This document shows positions 17,216 to 25,645 of a DNA stretch of 64,000 nucleotides, piece after piece; position 1 is the stretch's first letter; each line of letters begins with the position of its first letter. The position numbers were made by a program, and so were the translations under genes. The DNA is from Amycolatopsis coloradensis (GTDB lineage Bacteria > Actinomycetota > Actinomycetes > Mycobacteriales > Pseudonocardiaceae): positions 124,001 through 188,000 of the forward strand of contig NZ_MQUQ01000017.1 of the NCBI RefSeq assembly GCF_001953865.1, in the 5' to 3' direction. The notes under the pieces are model-generated. The model was not told where the DNA came from. It searched no databases and worked only from the letters and a program-made list of their open reading frames with translations.

Positions 17216-17506
17216 GTGAAGGAAAGTGTTTCCGATGTAGTACCAAACAACATCAATGGACAAGGAAAGTCGCTTGGCGAATCCGCTGGCGCTCGCGCCG
17301 GCGGATTCATGCTTGGAGCTTCATTGAAAACAAAACTTACTATCGTTTCCGTAATCGTCGTGCTCGCCTTCGTCGTGCTGGGCTTTGTTTTGCCCTCGAT
17401 CCGAGCAGGACGTTTCAGTGTCAACGGCACGGCGGTAACTTCGGTACTGCTTGCCGCCGTGGTGCTCAGTACAATTTTCGGCCTCAAGAAAAGAAAGCGT
17501 CAATAA
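17216..17506 (+). CDS. Second two-helix membrane protein, possible orphan toxin-tail/immunity unit
   Basis: The C-terminal 65 residues, from an ATG at 17309, have exactly the length, two-helix topology and basic tail (GLKKRKRQ) of the protein at 16843-17040, suggesting an old duplicate of very low identity. The GTG at 17216 adds 31 polar residues. The frame is open back to a stop at 17084 and there encodes FGRESVEVEETSSSTP and then a glycine/valine run, IGGVVGVGVGG, before the GTG. That upstream part has no start codon and resembles a detached, glycine-rich Rhs tail. If so, this is an orphan tail-immunity pair as seen behind other Rhs genes. Start and function are both uncertain. Confidence 0.55.
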   Translation: MKESVSDVVPNNINGQGKSLGESAGARAGGFMLGASLKTKLTIVSVIVVLAFVVLGFVLPSIRAGRFSVNGTAVTSVLLAAVVLSTIFGLKKRKRQ

Positions 17507-17521
17507 AGAGATTAAGCTGAC

Positions 17522-17555
17522 TGGGTGCCCAGAGAATCTCACCCCTGGGCACCCA
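17522..17555 (+). terminator. Terminator hairpin closing the Rhs island
   Basis: Eleven-base perfect arms (TGGGTGCCCAG at 17522-17532, complement at 17545-17555) with a 12-base loop lie 16 bases after the stop of the second small membrane gene. Confidence 0.65.
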
Positions 17556-17674
17556 CAGAACGGAACACGAGAGCGTCTCACGGCAACAACGGGCCTGGCG
17601 AACTCAACCTCGGTCGAGTTGAGCCAAGCCACACCGCCGCGTCACCGATTTGACTCGGGGCTGGCCACACGGCA

Positions 17675-18301
17675 TCACGACACACGAGCGTCGTCCGCCG
17701 CCACTTTCTCGTCGATTTCCGGAATCCAGAAGCACAGTTCGAGGGTCTTCATCCCCGCCCAGAGGCCGAGTTTGCGGCCTTGCGAAACCAGGGTGAGCGA
17801 CGCGAGCAGGAGCAGCACCGCGAGACCGGCGGCGACGAACGGGTGCTTGCCCGTGAAGATCTCGACGATCGCGGCGACCGCGGCGAACAGCAACGGCGGC
17901 GCGCAGTTGCGCACCATGAGGCCGGACGCGCGCAGCCGCGTGACGTCGACCGCGACCTCCTTGTCGTGCAGTTGCAACGCGCACAGCAGGAGATGCTGGT
18001 TCTGGTGCACGAAGGCACGGTCCTTGGCCGAGGGCGTGCGACGGAGGAACTCTTCGGAGAGGATCCTCTGACGACGGCGCGGCACGATCCGCTCCATCGC
18101 GTCGCCGAGTGGATAGGCCAGGTAGCCCAGCAGGAAGCTCAGCACGACGATCACGACGACCAGCACCACGGTCGGCACGCCGCCGATGGACGCGGCCGTC
18201 AGGACATGGAGCTTCGCCCCGAGGTAGCCGAAGAAGGCGAGGTAGAGTGCGCCGGGAATGGTGTAGGCGAAGAGATCGAAGACGCCGATCGCGAAGTTCA
18301 C
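17675..18301 (-). CDS. Membrane protein of unknown function
   Basis: This 208-residue protein from a GTG at 18301 (VNFAIGVFDLFAYTIPGALY) has four to five hydrophobic segments at about residues 5-30, 35-65, 135-160 and 160-180, with a basic loop (RIVPRRRQRILSEEFLRR). I recognise no family. A longer frame to 18430 adds a basic, unlikely leader and runs through an inverted repeat, so it was rejected. Fragments of its 3' end recur at 12439-12475, on the far side of the Rhs island. Confidence 0.65.
   Translation of the reverse strand: MNFAIGVFDLFAYTIPGALYLAFFGYLGAKLHVLTAASIGGVPTVVLVVVIVVLSFLLGYLAYPLGDAMERIVPRRRQRILSEEFLRRTPSAKDRAFVHQNQHLLLCALQLHDKEVAVDVTRLRASGLMVRNCAPPLLFAAVAAIVEIFTGKHPFVAAGLAVLLLLASLTLVSQGRKLGLWAGMKTLELCFWIPEIDEKVAADDARVS
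17705..17743. repeat. Right copy of the island-flanking repeat
   Basis: This is the intact version, inside the 3' end of the membrane-protein gene, of the remnant at 12439-12475. Both lie in the same orientation and enclose the lectin, Rhs and small membrane genes. Confidence 0.6.
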
Positions 18302-18334
18302 CGGTTCATCCAACCACTCGCGGCCGCTGGGGTG

Positions 18335-18437
18335 GTCGTGAGTGGCGATTCGTGTTCCAACCGTCCTTAACACGCACGAGCCCCGACACACGCGGTCCTG
18401 TCGCGCGGTCGGCCTCAACCGAATCGCCATTCACGAC
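18335..18437. repeat. Inverted repeat with 18-base arms
   Basis: GTCGTGAGTGGCGATTCG at 18335-18352 is repeated inverted at 18420-18437 with one mismatch, separated by 67 bases. It lies between the membrane-protein start and the truncated-looking ORF at 18521, where a rearrangement may have removed the 5' part of that ORF. Confidence 0.6.
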
Positions 18438-18520
18438 CCACTTGACCCAGCCGGTTCCTGCACGCCGCCGCCCCGGTCGGCAGCGCGGGGGTCGCGGCGA
18501 CCGAGCCCACGAAGCTCGCC

Positions 18521-18787
18521 GTGGACTGGTTCCTGTTCTCGGTGGTCGGCGAGATGATCAAGGCCGAGGCACCCGCCATCGACAAGGGTGCGTATCCCGG
18601 TGATGTCGGTTCCCGAAAAATGAATCCCACAGCGCTCAAACACATCATCGGAACCAGCGACGAGCGGAACGTGGACACCGAGATCCCGGCCCGGAACAAG
18701 AAACTTGCCGAGCAGGCCGTCGCCGCCGGGTACGGCAAGAACAGCTACTCGTCGGTGATCGAAGCCCTCAAGAAGGGAGGCGCCTGA
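18521..18787 (+). CDS. Small hypothetical protein, possibly a truncated 3' remnant
   Basis: The frame reads sensibly for 88 residues from a GTG at 18521 (VDWFLFSVVGEMIKAEAPAI) to KKGGA. It remains protein-like upstream to a stop at 18443 without any start codon. This suggests the 5' part of a longer gene was lost next to the inverted repeat at 18335-18437. I recognise no domain. Its end overlaps the convergent cobC by 20 bases. Confidence 0.45.
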   Translation: MDWFLFSVVGEMIKAEAPAIDKGAYPGDVGSRKMNPTALKHIIGTSDERNVDTEIPARNKKLAEQAVAAGYGKNSYSSVIEALKKGGA

Positions 18788-19787
18788 CCGCGGCGAGCGC
18801 CGCCAGGAAACCGTCCACCGTCTCCCGGTCCCGCACCGCGATCCGCAGGTACCGCGCGTCCAGCCCCGGGAAGGTGTCGCCGCGCCGGACCGCGAACCCG
18901 TGCTTCCGCAACCGTTCCCGGATCCCGTCCGCTCCGGGCAGCCGCACGAGCACGAAAGGACCGCGTGGCTCCCCCAGCACTTCGACACCCAACGCGCTCA
19001 ACCCGGACACGAGGTACTCCCGGTCGGCTTCCGCCGCCACCGCCAGCTTTTCGGCTTCCTCCAACGCCGCCGGACGGCAGCACGCCACCACGGCGACGGC
19101 GGCGAGCGACGACACCGACCACGGCGGCTGGACCGCACGCAGTCTGTTCACAACGGACTCTTCCGCCAGCACATACCCGGCACGCAACCCGGCGATTCCC
19201 CAGGTTTTCGTCAGGCTGCGGAGAACGACGAAGCCAGGTTGCCCCGCAACGCTTTCGGACTCGCCGGGGACGGCGTCGAGGAAAGCCTCGTCGACGACGA
19301 CCAGACGACCCGGGCGGCCCAGGGCAAGCAGATCCGCGGCCGGGTGCAGCACCGAAGTCGGGTTCGTGGGGTTGCCGACGAAGACCAGATCCGCGTCTTC
19401 GGGAACCGAGCGCAGGCGAAAGCCGTCTTCGGGCGACAGCAGCACACGATGCACCGGATGGCCTGCCGCCCGCAAGGCGACTTCGGGCTCGGTGAACTGC
19501 GGATGCACGACCACGGCACGAGAAGGCCGCAACGCCGTGGCCAGCAACGTGAAAGCCTCGGCCGCGCCCGAAGTCACCAGCACCTGGGACAGCGGAAGCC
19601 CGTGGCGCCGGGCCACCGCGGCGGTCGCGGCGGTGACGTCCGGGTACGCGGCCAGATCGTCCAGGGCCGCCGCCAGTTCGGCGCGCAGCCAGGCGGGCGG
19701 GGCGGGGAGCCGGACGTTGACCGCCAGGTCGACGAGCCCCTCCCCGACTTCGCGATCGCCGTGGTGCCAGAGATCGAAGTCAGCCAT
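18768..19787 (-). CDS. cobC: PLP-dependent threonine-phosphate decarboxylase CobC-like
   Basis: This 339-residue fold-type I aminotransferase-like enzyme would make aminopropanol phosphate for the nucleotide loop. It has the N-terminal WHHGDREVGEGLVDLAVNV, a GNPTNPTS motif, and the PLP lysine in SLTKTWGIAGLRAGY. It follows the pattern of the actinobacterial CobC embedded in cob operons. Its start overlaps the end of cobB. An alternative is a histidinol-phosphate aminotransferase paralogue, but the context favours CobC. Confidence 0.88.
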   Translation of the reverse strand: MADFDLWHHGDREVGEGLVDLAVNVRLPAPPAWLRAELAAALDDLAAYPDVTAATAAVARRHGLPLSQVLVTSGAAEAFTLLATALRPSRAVVVHPQFTEPEVALRAAGHPVHRVLLSPEDGFRLRSVPEDADLVFVGNPTNPTSVLHPAADLLALGRPGRLVVVDEAFLDAVPGESESVAGQPGFVVLRSLTKTWGIAGLRAGYVLAEESVVNRLRAVQPPWSVSSLAAVAVVACCRPAALEEAEKLAVAAEADREYLVSGLSALGVEVLGEPRGPFVLVRLPGADGIRERLRKHGFAVRRGDTFPGLDARYLRIAVRDRETVDGFLAALAAVRRLPS

Positions 19788-21114
19788 GGGCGTGGGCCGC
19801 GGCGGCGAACCGCTCGGCGAGTTCGGGGTAGCCCGCCCAATGGACGTGCAGATAGGAGGCGTGCAGTGACGGCGACGCGAAGCCGTCGGGCGTCCGATCC
19901 CAACCCCAGGCGGGCGTCGGCCCGCTGCCGGGTTCGACGATCGTGCGGTGGAATTCGTGGCCGGTGACGCGTTGCCCGGCGACGGTCAGCACGGTGTCCG
20001 CGGGCGAGAAAGCCTTGCGGTATCCGAGTTTCCCGCGCTTGGTCATGGTGGCCGAGGCGTCGAGGACACCGGTCATCGGCAGCCCGTCGATGTCCTGGCA
20101 CAGGTACAACAGCCCGGCGCATTCGGCGACGACGGGCATCCCGTCGCCGACGGCCCGCGCCACGGCCGTCCGCAACGGGACGTTCGCCGACAGCTCTTCG
20201 GCGTGGACCTCGGGGAATCCGCCGCCGAAGTACAGTCCGGCGCAGCCCTCGGGAAGTTCCTTGTCCTGCAACGGGTCCATCTCGACGACGTCCACACCGG
20301 CGGCGGTGAGCAGTTCCACCGCTTCGGTGTAGCGGAAGGTGAAGGCCGGGCCTGCCGCGGCGGCGACCACGGTGCGCGGGCCGTCATGGGACAACTCCGG
20401 CCGCCAAGGCTTCCCCGACAGCCGCGAAGCCGACCGCGCGACCTGGACGACAGCGCCGAGGTCCACGCCTTCGCTGATCCATCCGGCCAGTTCCGGCAGC
20501 AGCCGCTCCGACTCGCTCGCGCGTTCGGCCGCCGGGACCAGGCCGAGGTGACGGCTGGGTGCGTGGATCTCTTCGTTGCGGTACAAGGTTCCCAGCAACG
20601 GGACGCCGGTCGCCTCCAGCGCGGTGACGATCTCGTCCGCGTGCCGCTGCGAGCCCAGCTTGTTGAGGATCACGCCGGCGAGCCGGACGCGGGTGTCGTA
20701 CTGCGCGAAGCCGAGCACGGTCGCCGCGACACTGCGCGACGCGGCCGAGGCGTCCACGACGAGCACGACCGGAGCGTCCAGCAGCCGGGCGACATGCGCC
20801 GTCGAGGCATAGCCCTCGGTGCCGAGCGCGCCGTCGAACAGGCCCATCACGCCTTCGATGATCGCGATGTCGGCCCCGGCGGAACCGTGCAGCAGCAACG
20901 GGAGCAGCTGTTCCTCGCCTTGCAGGAACGGGTCGAGGTTGCGTGGGGGCCGCCCGGTCGCGAGGGCGTGATAGCTCGGGTCGATGAAGTCGGGTCCGAC
21001 CTTGTGCCCGGACACGTTCAGTCCCCGTCCGCGCAACGCCGCCATCAGGCCCGCGGCGATCGTGGTCTTGCCGTGTCCGGAGCCGGGCGCGGCGATGACC
21101 ACGCGATTCACCAT
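19780..21114 (-). CDS. cobB: Cobyrinic acid a,c-diamide synthase
   Basis: CobB amidates the a and c side chains of (hydrogeno)byrinic or cobyrinic acid with glutamine and ATP. The 444-residue protein has the P-loop APGSGHGKTT at residues 9-18, GHKVGPDFIDPSYH, and a C-terminal amidotransferase with the nucleophilic Cys in VAECAGLLYL. The ATG at 21114 overlaps the end of cobO; longer upstream frames are antisense noise. In the aerobic pathway this step precedes cobalt insertion by CobN. Confidence 0.93.
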   Translation of the reverse strand: MVNRVVIAAPGSGHGKTTIAAGLMAALRGRGLNVSGHKVGPDFIDPSYHALATGRPPRNLDPFLQGEEQLLPLLLHGSAGADIAIIEGVMGLFDGALGTEGYASTAHVARLLDAPVVLVVDASAASRSVAATVLGFAQYDTRVRLAGVILNKLGSQRHADEIVTALEATGVPLLGTLYRNEEIHAPSRHLGLVPAAERASESERLLPELAGWISEGVDLGAVVQVARSASRLSGKPWRPELSHDGPRTVVAAAAGPAFTFRYTEAVELLTAAGVDVVEMDPLQDKELPEGCAGLYFGGGFPEVHAEELSANVPLRTAVARAVGDGMPVVAECAGLLYLCQDIDGLPMTGVLDASATMTKRGKLGYRKAFSPADTVLTVAGQRVTGHEFHRTIVEPGSGPTPAWGWDRTPDGFASPSLHASYLHVHWAGYPELAERFAAAAHAHG

Positions 21115-21722
21115 TCGATGCCTCGCTGGCCTTTTTGCCCGGTGTCCATCGGATGCTTCACTTTGGTCATCTCGGCGACCAGGTCCGCGGCCTCGATCAG
21201 TTCCGGCGGTGCGTACCGGCCGGTGATCACCACATGCTGGTGACCAGGGCGCGTGGTGAGCGTCGAGACGACGTCGTCCACCTCGAGCCAGCCCCATTTG
21301 AGCAGGTAGCTGAATTCGTCGAGTACGTAGAAGTCGTGGGTCTCGGCGGCGAGGCGGCGTTTGATCTCGGCCCAGCCCTCGCGGGCGTTGGCGGCGTGAT
21401 CCTCCTCGGAGCCGGACTTGCGTGCCCAGCTCCAGCCCTCGCCCATCTTGTGCCACTCGACCGGCCCGCCCTGACCGGTGTCCTCGTGCAGTTTGCCGAG
21501 CGCGCGGAACGCGGCTTCCTCGCCGACGCGCCACTTCGCCGACTTGACGAACTGGAACACCCCGATCGACCAGCCCTGGTTCCACGCCCGCAGCGCCATT
21601 CCGAACGCGGCCGTGGACTTCCCCTTCATCTCGCCGGTGTGCACGGCGAGCAGGGGCCGGTTGCGGCGCTGACGGGTGGTGAGCCCGTCGGCGGGCACGG
21701 TGTCCGGTTTGCCCTGTGGCAT
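21108..21722 (-). CDS. cobO: Cob(I)yrinic acid a,c-diamide adenosyltransferase
   Basis: CobO moves the adenosyl group of ATP onto reduced cobalt, making the cobalt-carbon bond. The 204-residue, BtuR/CobA-type protein has the P-loop HTGEMKGKSTAAFG near residues 28-41 and the family's FYVLDEFSYLLKWGWL. The ATG overlaps the stop of the chelatase gene by one base, and its own end overlaps cobB by seven, so cobB, cobO and the chelatase form one transcript. Confidence 0.93.
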   Translation of the reverse strand: MPQGKPDTVPADGLTTRQRRNRPLLAVHTGEMKGKSTAAFGMALRAWNQGWSIGVFQFVKSAKWRVGEEAAFRALGKLHEDTGQGGPVEWHKMGEGWSWARKSGSEEDHAANAREGWAEIKRRLAAETHDFYVLDEFSYLLKWGWLEVDDVVSTLTTRPGHQHVVITGRYAPPELIEAADLVAEMTKVKHPMDTGQKGQRGIEW

Positions 21723-23686
21723 TACGCGGCCCTCCCGGAAATGCGGCTGCGGACCGCACCGGCGAGTGTGTCGGCGGCGACTTCGGCGACCGGAACGTGT
21801 TCCGCGCCAAGGTGTTCCGCCAGTTCCCCAGCGAGCCCGAGGCGCATCTTCCCGCTCTCGCAGTCCATCACGACCGAAGTCACGTTCCCGGCCAGCAGTC
21901 CGGCCGCCTGCTTCGCGCGCTGGACGGCGTCGGCACCGCTTGTCGCGCGGCCGTCGGTGACGACGACGAGCAGCGGACGCCGCAGCGGATCGCGAACCGC
22001 TTCGATTCGCAGAACCCTTGCCGCTTCGAGAAGTCCCTCGGCCAGTGGCGTCCGGCCGCCGGTCGCGAGACCGTCCAAACGGGACGCCGCGGCGTCGACG
22101 CTGATCGTCGGCGGAAGCGAGAGTTCGGCGCCGGAAGCGCGGAAGGTCACCAGGCCCACCTTGTCGCGTCGCTGGTAGGCGTCGAGCAGCAGCGACAGCA
22201 CGGCGGTCTTGACCTCGCGCATCCGCTGGCGAGCGCCCATCGAGCCGGACGCGTCGACACAGAACAGCACCAGATTGCCCTCGCGCCCTTCCCGCCGCGC
22301 GAACCGCAGATCCTGGGCCCGCACCACGAGCCCGGCGCCGCTGCGACCCCGGGACCGCTGGTGCGGCGCGGCGGCGCGCACGGTCGCGAGCAGATGCGGA
22401 TGACCGTCCTTGGTCCCGGCGGGCTGGACGCCGATGGTCCGTCCGTTGTCGGTGATCGCGCGAGAGCGCCGACCGGCAGCGCCCTCACCGGTGCCCTTCA
22501 CCTCGAAACGCCGGGCACGAAAGGCTTCCCCGGCGCCGACCGGCTTCTGGTCACCGCCGCTCTTGCCGCCCCCCGAAGGCTCCTGGCCGCCTTCCGACGG
22601 AGGAGGTCCAGAAGCCTCGCCGCCCTCCGGAGGAGTGCCCGAGCCGGGGCCGTCGTCGTCGGGACCGGGACCTTCCGGCTCGGCGTCCTGCAACGCCTGC
22701 TCCAGCTGTTCCTCGGAGATTCCGGGCGCGTCGAAGGGATTCCGGCGACGACGGTGCGGCAGCGCTAGACGGGCCGCGACCCGGACGTCCTCGGTGGTCG
22801 CCTCGGTCCGCCCGGCCCAGGCGGCGTGCGCGACGGCGGTCCGCGCGGTCACGATGTCCGCGCGCATCCCGTCGACCTCGAAGGACGCGCAGACCTCGGC
22901 GATCTGCCGCAGTGCGTCGTCCGGAAGCTTGACCGACGGCAGAAGTCGTTGTGCCGCCTCGATGTCCGCGGCCAGTTCGGCGTCGGCCGCGGCGTACTGA
23001 CCGCCGAAACCGTCGGGATCCGCCTCGTAGGCGAGCCGTCGCCGGACGACCTCGACCCGCAGTTCGGGATCCCGGCTGGACGCGACCTCGACGGTGAGGC
23101 CGAAACGGTCCAGCAGCTGTGGCCGCAGTTCGCCCTCCTCGGGGTTCATCGTGCCGATCAGGACGAACCGGGCGGCGTGCGACACCGAGACGCCTTCGCG
23201 TTCGACGGTCGCGCGTCCCATGGCGGCGGCGTCGAGCAGCGTGTCGACCAGGTGGTCGTGCAGGAGATTGACCTCGTCGACGTACAGGAGCCCGCGATGC
23301 GCGGCCGCGAGCAGGCCCGGCTGGAAGTCGGTGACACCGTCGGCCAGCGCGCGTTCCAGGTTCAGCGAGCCGATCACGCGGTCCTCGGCGGCGCCGACCG
23401 GCAGTTCCACCAGCCGCGCGGGACGGCGGTGCGCGGGCGAGCCCTCGGCGTGCGGACCGTCCGGGCAGGCCGCATCGGGTGCGAAGGGATCGCAGGAGAA
23501 CCGGCACGCGTCCACGACGTCGACGCCGGGCAGCAGCCCGGCCAGCGCGCGCACCATGGTCGACTTCGCCGTGCCCTTCTCCCCTCGCACCAGCACCCCG
23601 CCGACGGCGGGCGAGATGGCGGAAAGCACCAGCGCCAGGCGCAGATCCGGCATCCCCACAACGGCGGTGAACGGGTACGGCTTCAC
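21722..23686 (-). CDS. ChlI/ChlD-type chelatase subunit, probable cobaltochelatase partner of CobN
   Basis: This 654-residue fusion has an N-terminal AAA+ ATPase (Walker A GEKGTAKST at residues 35-43, sensor region LIGTMNPEEGELRPQ). A Pro/Gly/Ser/Asp-rich linker (about residues 340-400) follows, then a C-terminal von Willebrand A domain with the MIDAS motif DASGSMG. This combines the ChlI and ChlD roles of magnesium chelatase in one chain. In actinobacteria it is thought to drive ATP-dependent cobalt insertion with CobN in place of proteobacterial CobS/CobT. It is the first gene of the cobC-B-O operon and divergent from cobL. Confidence 0.85.
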   Translation of the reverse strand: MKPYPFTAVVGMPDLRLALVLSAISPAVGGVLVRGEKGTAKSTMVRALAGLLPGVDVVDACRFSCDPFAPDAACPDGPHAEGSPAHRRPARLVELPVGAAEDRVIGSLNLERALADGVTDFQPGLLAAAHRGLLYVDEVNLLHDHLVDTLLDAAAMGRATVEREGVSVSHAARFVLIGTMNPEEGELRPQLLDRFGLTVEVASSRDPELRVEVVRRRLAYEADPDGFGGQYAAADAELAADIEAAQRLLPSVKLPDDALRQIAEVCASFEVDGMRADIVTARTAVAHAAWAGRTEATTEDVRVAARLALPHRRRRNPFDAPGISEEQLEQALQDAEPEGPGPDDDGPGSGTPPEGGEASGPPPSEGGQEPSGGGKSGGDQKPVGAGEAFRARRFEVKGTGEGAAGRRSRAITDNGRTIGVQPAGTKDGHPHLLATVRAAAPHQRSRGRSGAGLVVRAQDLRFARREGREGNLVLFCVDASGSMGARQRMREVKTAVLSLLLDAYQRRDKVGLVTFRASGAELSLPPTISVDAAASRLDGLATGGRTPLAEGLLEAARVLRIEAVRDPLRRPLLVVVTDGRATSGADAVQRAKQAAGLLAGNVTSVVMDCESGKMRLGLAGELAEHLGAEHVPVAEVAADTLAGAVRSRISGRAA

Positions 23687-23747
23687 AGCACTCCCTCATC
23701 GTCGACGACCTCTGGCCGATCATCGCATAGGAAAACCTTCATCTACG

Positions 23748-24887
23748 GTGACGAACGTGCGCGAAAAATCACCCCTGACGGTCGTCGGGATCGGGGCCGA
23801 CGGCTGGCCCGGTCTGTCCTCGCGAGCGAGGGAAGCGGTGGTGAACGCCGACGTGGTCGTGGGCTCGCCGAGACAACTCGCGTACCTGCCCGCCGGGATG
23901 AAAAGCGAACCCTGGCCCAGCCCGCTCCTGCCAGGGCTGGACGAGTTCCTCGCCGAACGAGAAGGCCGGGTCTGTGTGCTGGCCAGCGGCGATCCCCTGC
24001 TGTCCGGCATCGGCACGACGCTCGTCCAGCGCGGCTACGACGTCGAGGTCCTGCCCGCGCTCTCTTCAGTGACACTGGCGCGCGCGAGGCTCGGATGGGC
24101 GGCGGAGGAGACCGAGGTCGTCACCGTCGTCGGCCGCGCGATCGGCCGGGTGAGCCGGGCGCTGGCGCCCGGCCGCCGGATCCTCGTCCTCGGGGCGAAC
24201 GCCGAAGACCTGCTTGACCTGCTGAAAGCCCGCGGTTACGGCAAGAGCCGCGTCACCGCGCTGTCCGACCTAGGCGGCCCCGACGAGCGGATCGGCCCAG
24301 GCTCGCTGACCGTGTTCGCCATCGAGGCCGACGGGCTCGCACTGCCGCTGACCGGCTTGCCGGACGACGCCTTCGACCACGACGGGCAACTCACCAAACG
24401 CGACCTCCGCGCGTCCGCGCTGGCCAGGCTCGCGCCGTCGCCCGGTGAGCTGCTGTGGGACGTCGGCGCGGGCGCGGGCAGCGTCGGGATCGAGTGGTCG
24501 CGAGTGCATCCGCTGAACCGGGCGATCGCGATCGAGCGGTCACCGGAGCGAGCCGCCCGGATCACCCGGAACGCGCACGCGCTCGGCGTCCCGGAACTCG
24601 ACGTGGTGATCGGTGCCGCGCCGGAAGCACTCGAAGGACTGACCAGGCCGCACGCGATCTTCCTCGGCGGCGGGGTGACCGTGCCCGGTGTGCTGGACGC
24701 CTGCCTGGCGACCGGAGCGCGGCTGGTCGCGCACGGCGTGACCCTCGAATCCGAGCAGGCACTGGCCCGCGCCTACACCGAACACGGTGGCGAGCTGATC
24801 CGCGTCGGCGTCGAACAGGCAGCGCCGCTGGGCGGATTCACCGGCTGGACCCCGGCGCGGGTCGTCACACAGTGGAGCAAACCTTGA
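23748..24887 (+). CDS. cobL: Precorrin-6Y C5,15-methyltransferase (decarboxylating)
   Basis: CobL methylates C5 and C15 of the ring and removes the C12 acetate carboxyl. The N-terminal CbiE half (VVGIGADGWPGL near residue 12) and C-terminal CbiT half (SAM-binding WDVGAGAGSVGIEWSR near residue 240) are both present in about 379 residues. The start is a GTG at 23748 or the next in-frame GTG at 23757. Its stop overlaps the TTG start of cobM. It leads the cobL-cobM-oxidoreductase-cobK operon. Confidence 0.92.
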   Translation: MTNVREKSPLTVVGIGADGWPGLSSRAREAVVNADVVVGSPRQLAYLPAGMKSEPWPSPLLPGLDEFLAEREGRVCVLASGDPLLSGIGTTLVQRGYDVEVLPALSSVTLARARLGWAAEETEVVTVVGRAIGRVSRALAPGRRILVLGANAEDLLDLLKARGYGKSRVTALSDLGGPDERIGPGSLTVFAIEADGLALPLTGLPDDAFDHDGQLTKRDLRASALARLAPSPGELLWDVGAGAGSVGIEWSRVHPLNRAIAIERSPERAARITRNAHALGVPELDVVIGAAPEALEGLTRPHAIFLGGGVTVPGVLDACLATGARLVAHGVTLESEQALARAYTEHGGELIRVGVEQAAPLGGFTGWTPARVVTQWSKP

Positions 24888-25645
24888 GCGTGCACTTCAT
24901 CGGCGCGGGCCCCGGCGCGGCCGACCTCATCACCGTGCGGGGCCGTGACCTGCTCGGCCGCTGCGAGACCTGTCTGTACCCCGGCAGCATGACGCCGACC
25001 GACCTGCTCGCCCACTGCCCGGATGACGCGAACCTCATCGACACCGCGAACCTCGATCTCCCCGCGATCGTCGAGCGCATGGTCGAGGCCCACCGGAACG
25101 GCCACGAGATCGCGCGGCTCTGCTCCGGCGATCCGTCGATCTACAGCGCGGTCGCCGAGCAGATGCGCCGGCTCGACGCCGCCGGTGTCCCCTACGACGT
25201 CACTCCCGGCGTCCCCGCGTTCGCCGCCGCGGCCGCGCTGCTCAACCGCGAACTGACCGTGCCCGAGGTCGGACAGAGCCTGGTCATCACGCGGGCACAG
25301 GCCCGCTCCACGGCCATGCCTCCGGGTGAGACGCTGGCGAACTTCGCGCGGACCGGCACCACCCTCGCGCTGCACTTGGCGATCAACCGCATCGAGCAAG
25401 TAGTCGGCGAGTTGCGTCCCTTCTATCGGGACGACTGCCCGGCCGCGGTGGTCGCGCTGGCGAGTCAGCCCGGTGAGCAGGTGCTGCGCGGCACGCTCGG
25501 CACCATCGCCGCCCAGTCCCGCGAGGCCGGCATCAGCCGCGCCGCCATGATCTTCGTCGGGGAAGTCCTTGCCGCCGAGGGGTTTCCCGACAGTTTCCTG
25601 TACTCGGCCACCCGTGATCGCGCCAACCAACCGGAGTCGTTGTGA
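24884..25645 (+). CDS. cobM: Precorrin-4 C11-methyltransferase
   Basis: This 253-residue tetrapyrrole methylase methylates C11 of precorrin-4. It opens SVHFIGAGPGAADLITVRG and has the family motifs CSGDPSIYSAVAEQ and YDVTPGVPAFAAAAA. The TTG at 24884 overlaps the cobL stop as TTGA, the same device as cobT/cobS. A GTG six bases later is possible. The stop overlaps the GTG of the next gene. Confidence 0.92.
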   Translation: MSVHFIGAGPGAADLITVRGRDLLGRCETCLYPGSMTPTDLLAHCPDDANLIDTANLDLPAIVERMVEAHRNGHEIARLCSGDPSIYSAVAEQMRRLDAAGVPYDVTPGVPAFAAAAALLNRELTVPEVGQSLVITRAQARSTAMPPGETLANFARTGTTLALHLAINRIEQVVGELRPFYRDDCPAAVVALASQPGEQVLRGTLGTIAAQSREAGISRAAMIFVGEVLAAEGFPDSFLYSATRDRANQPESL

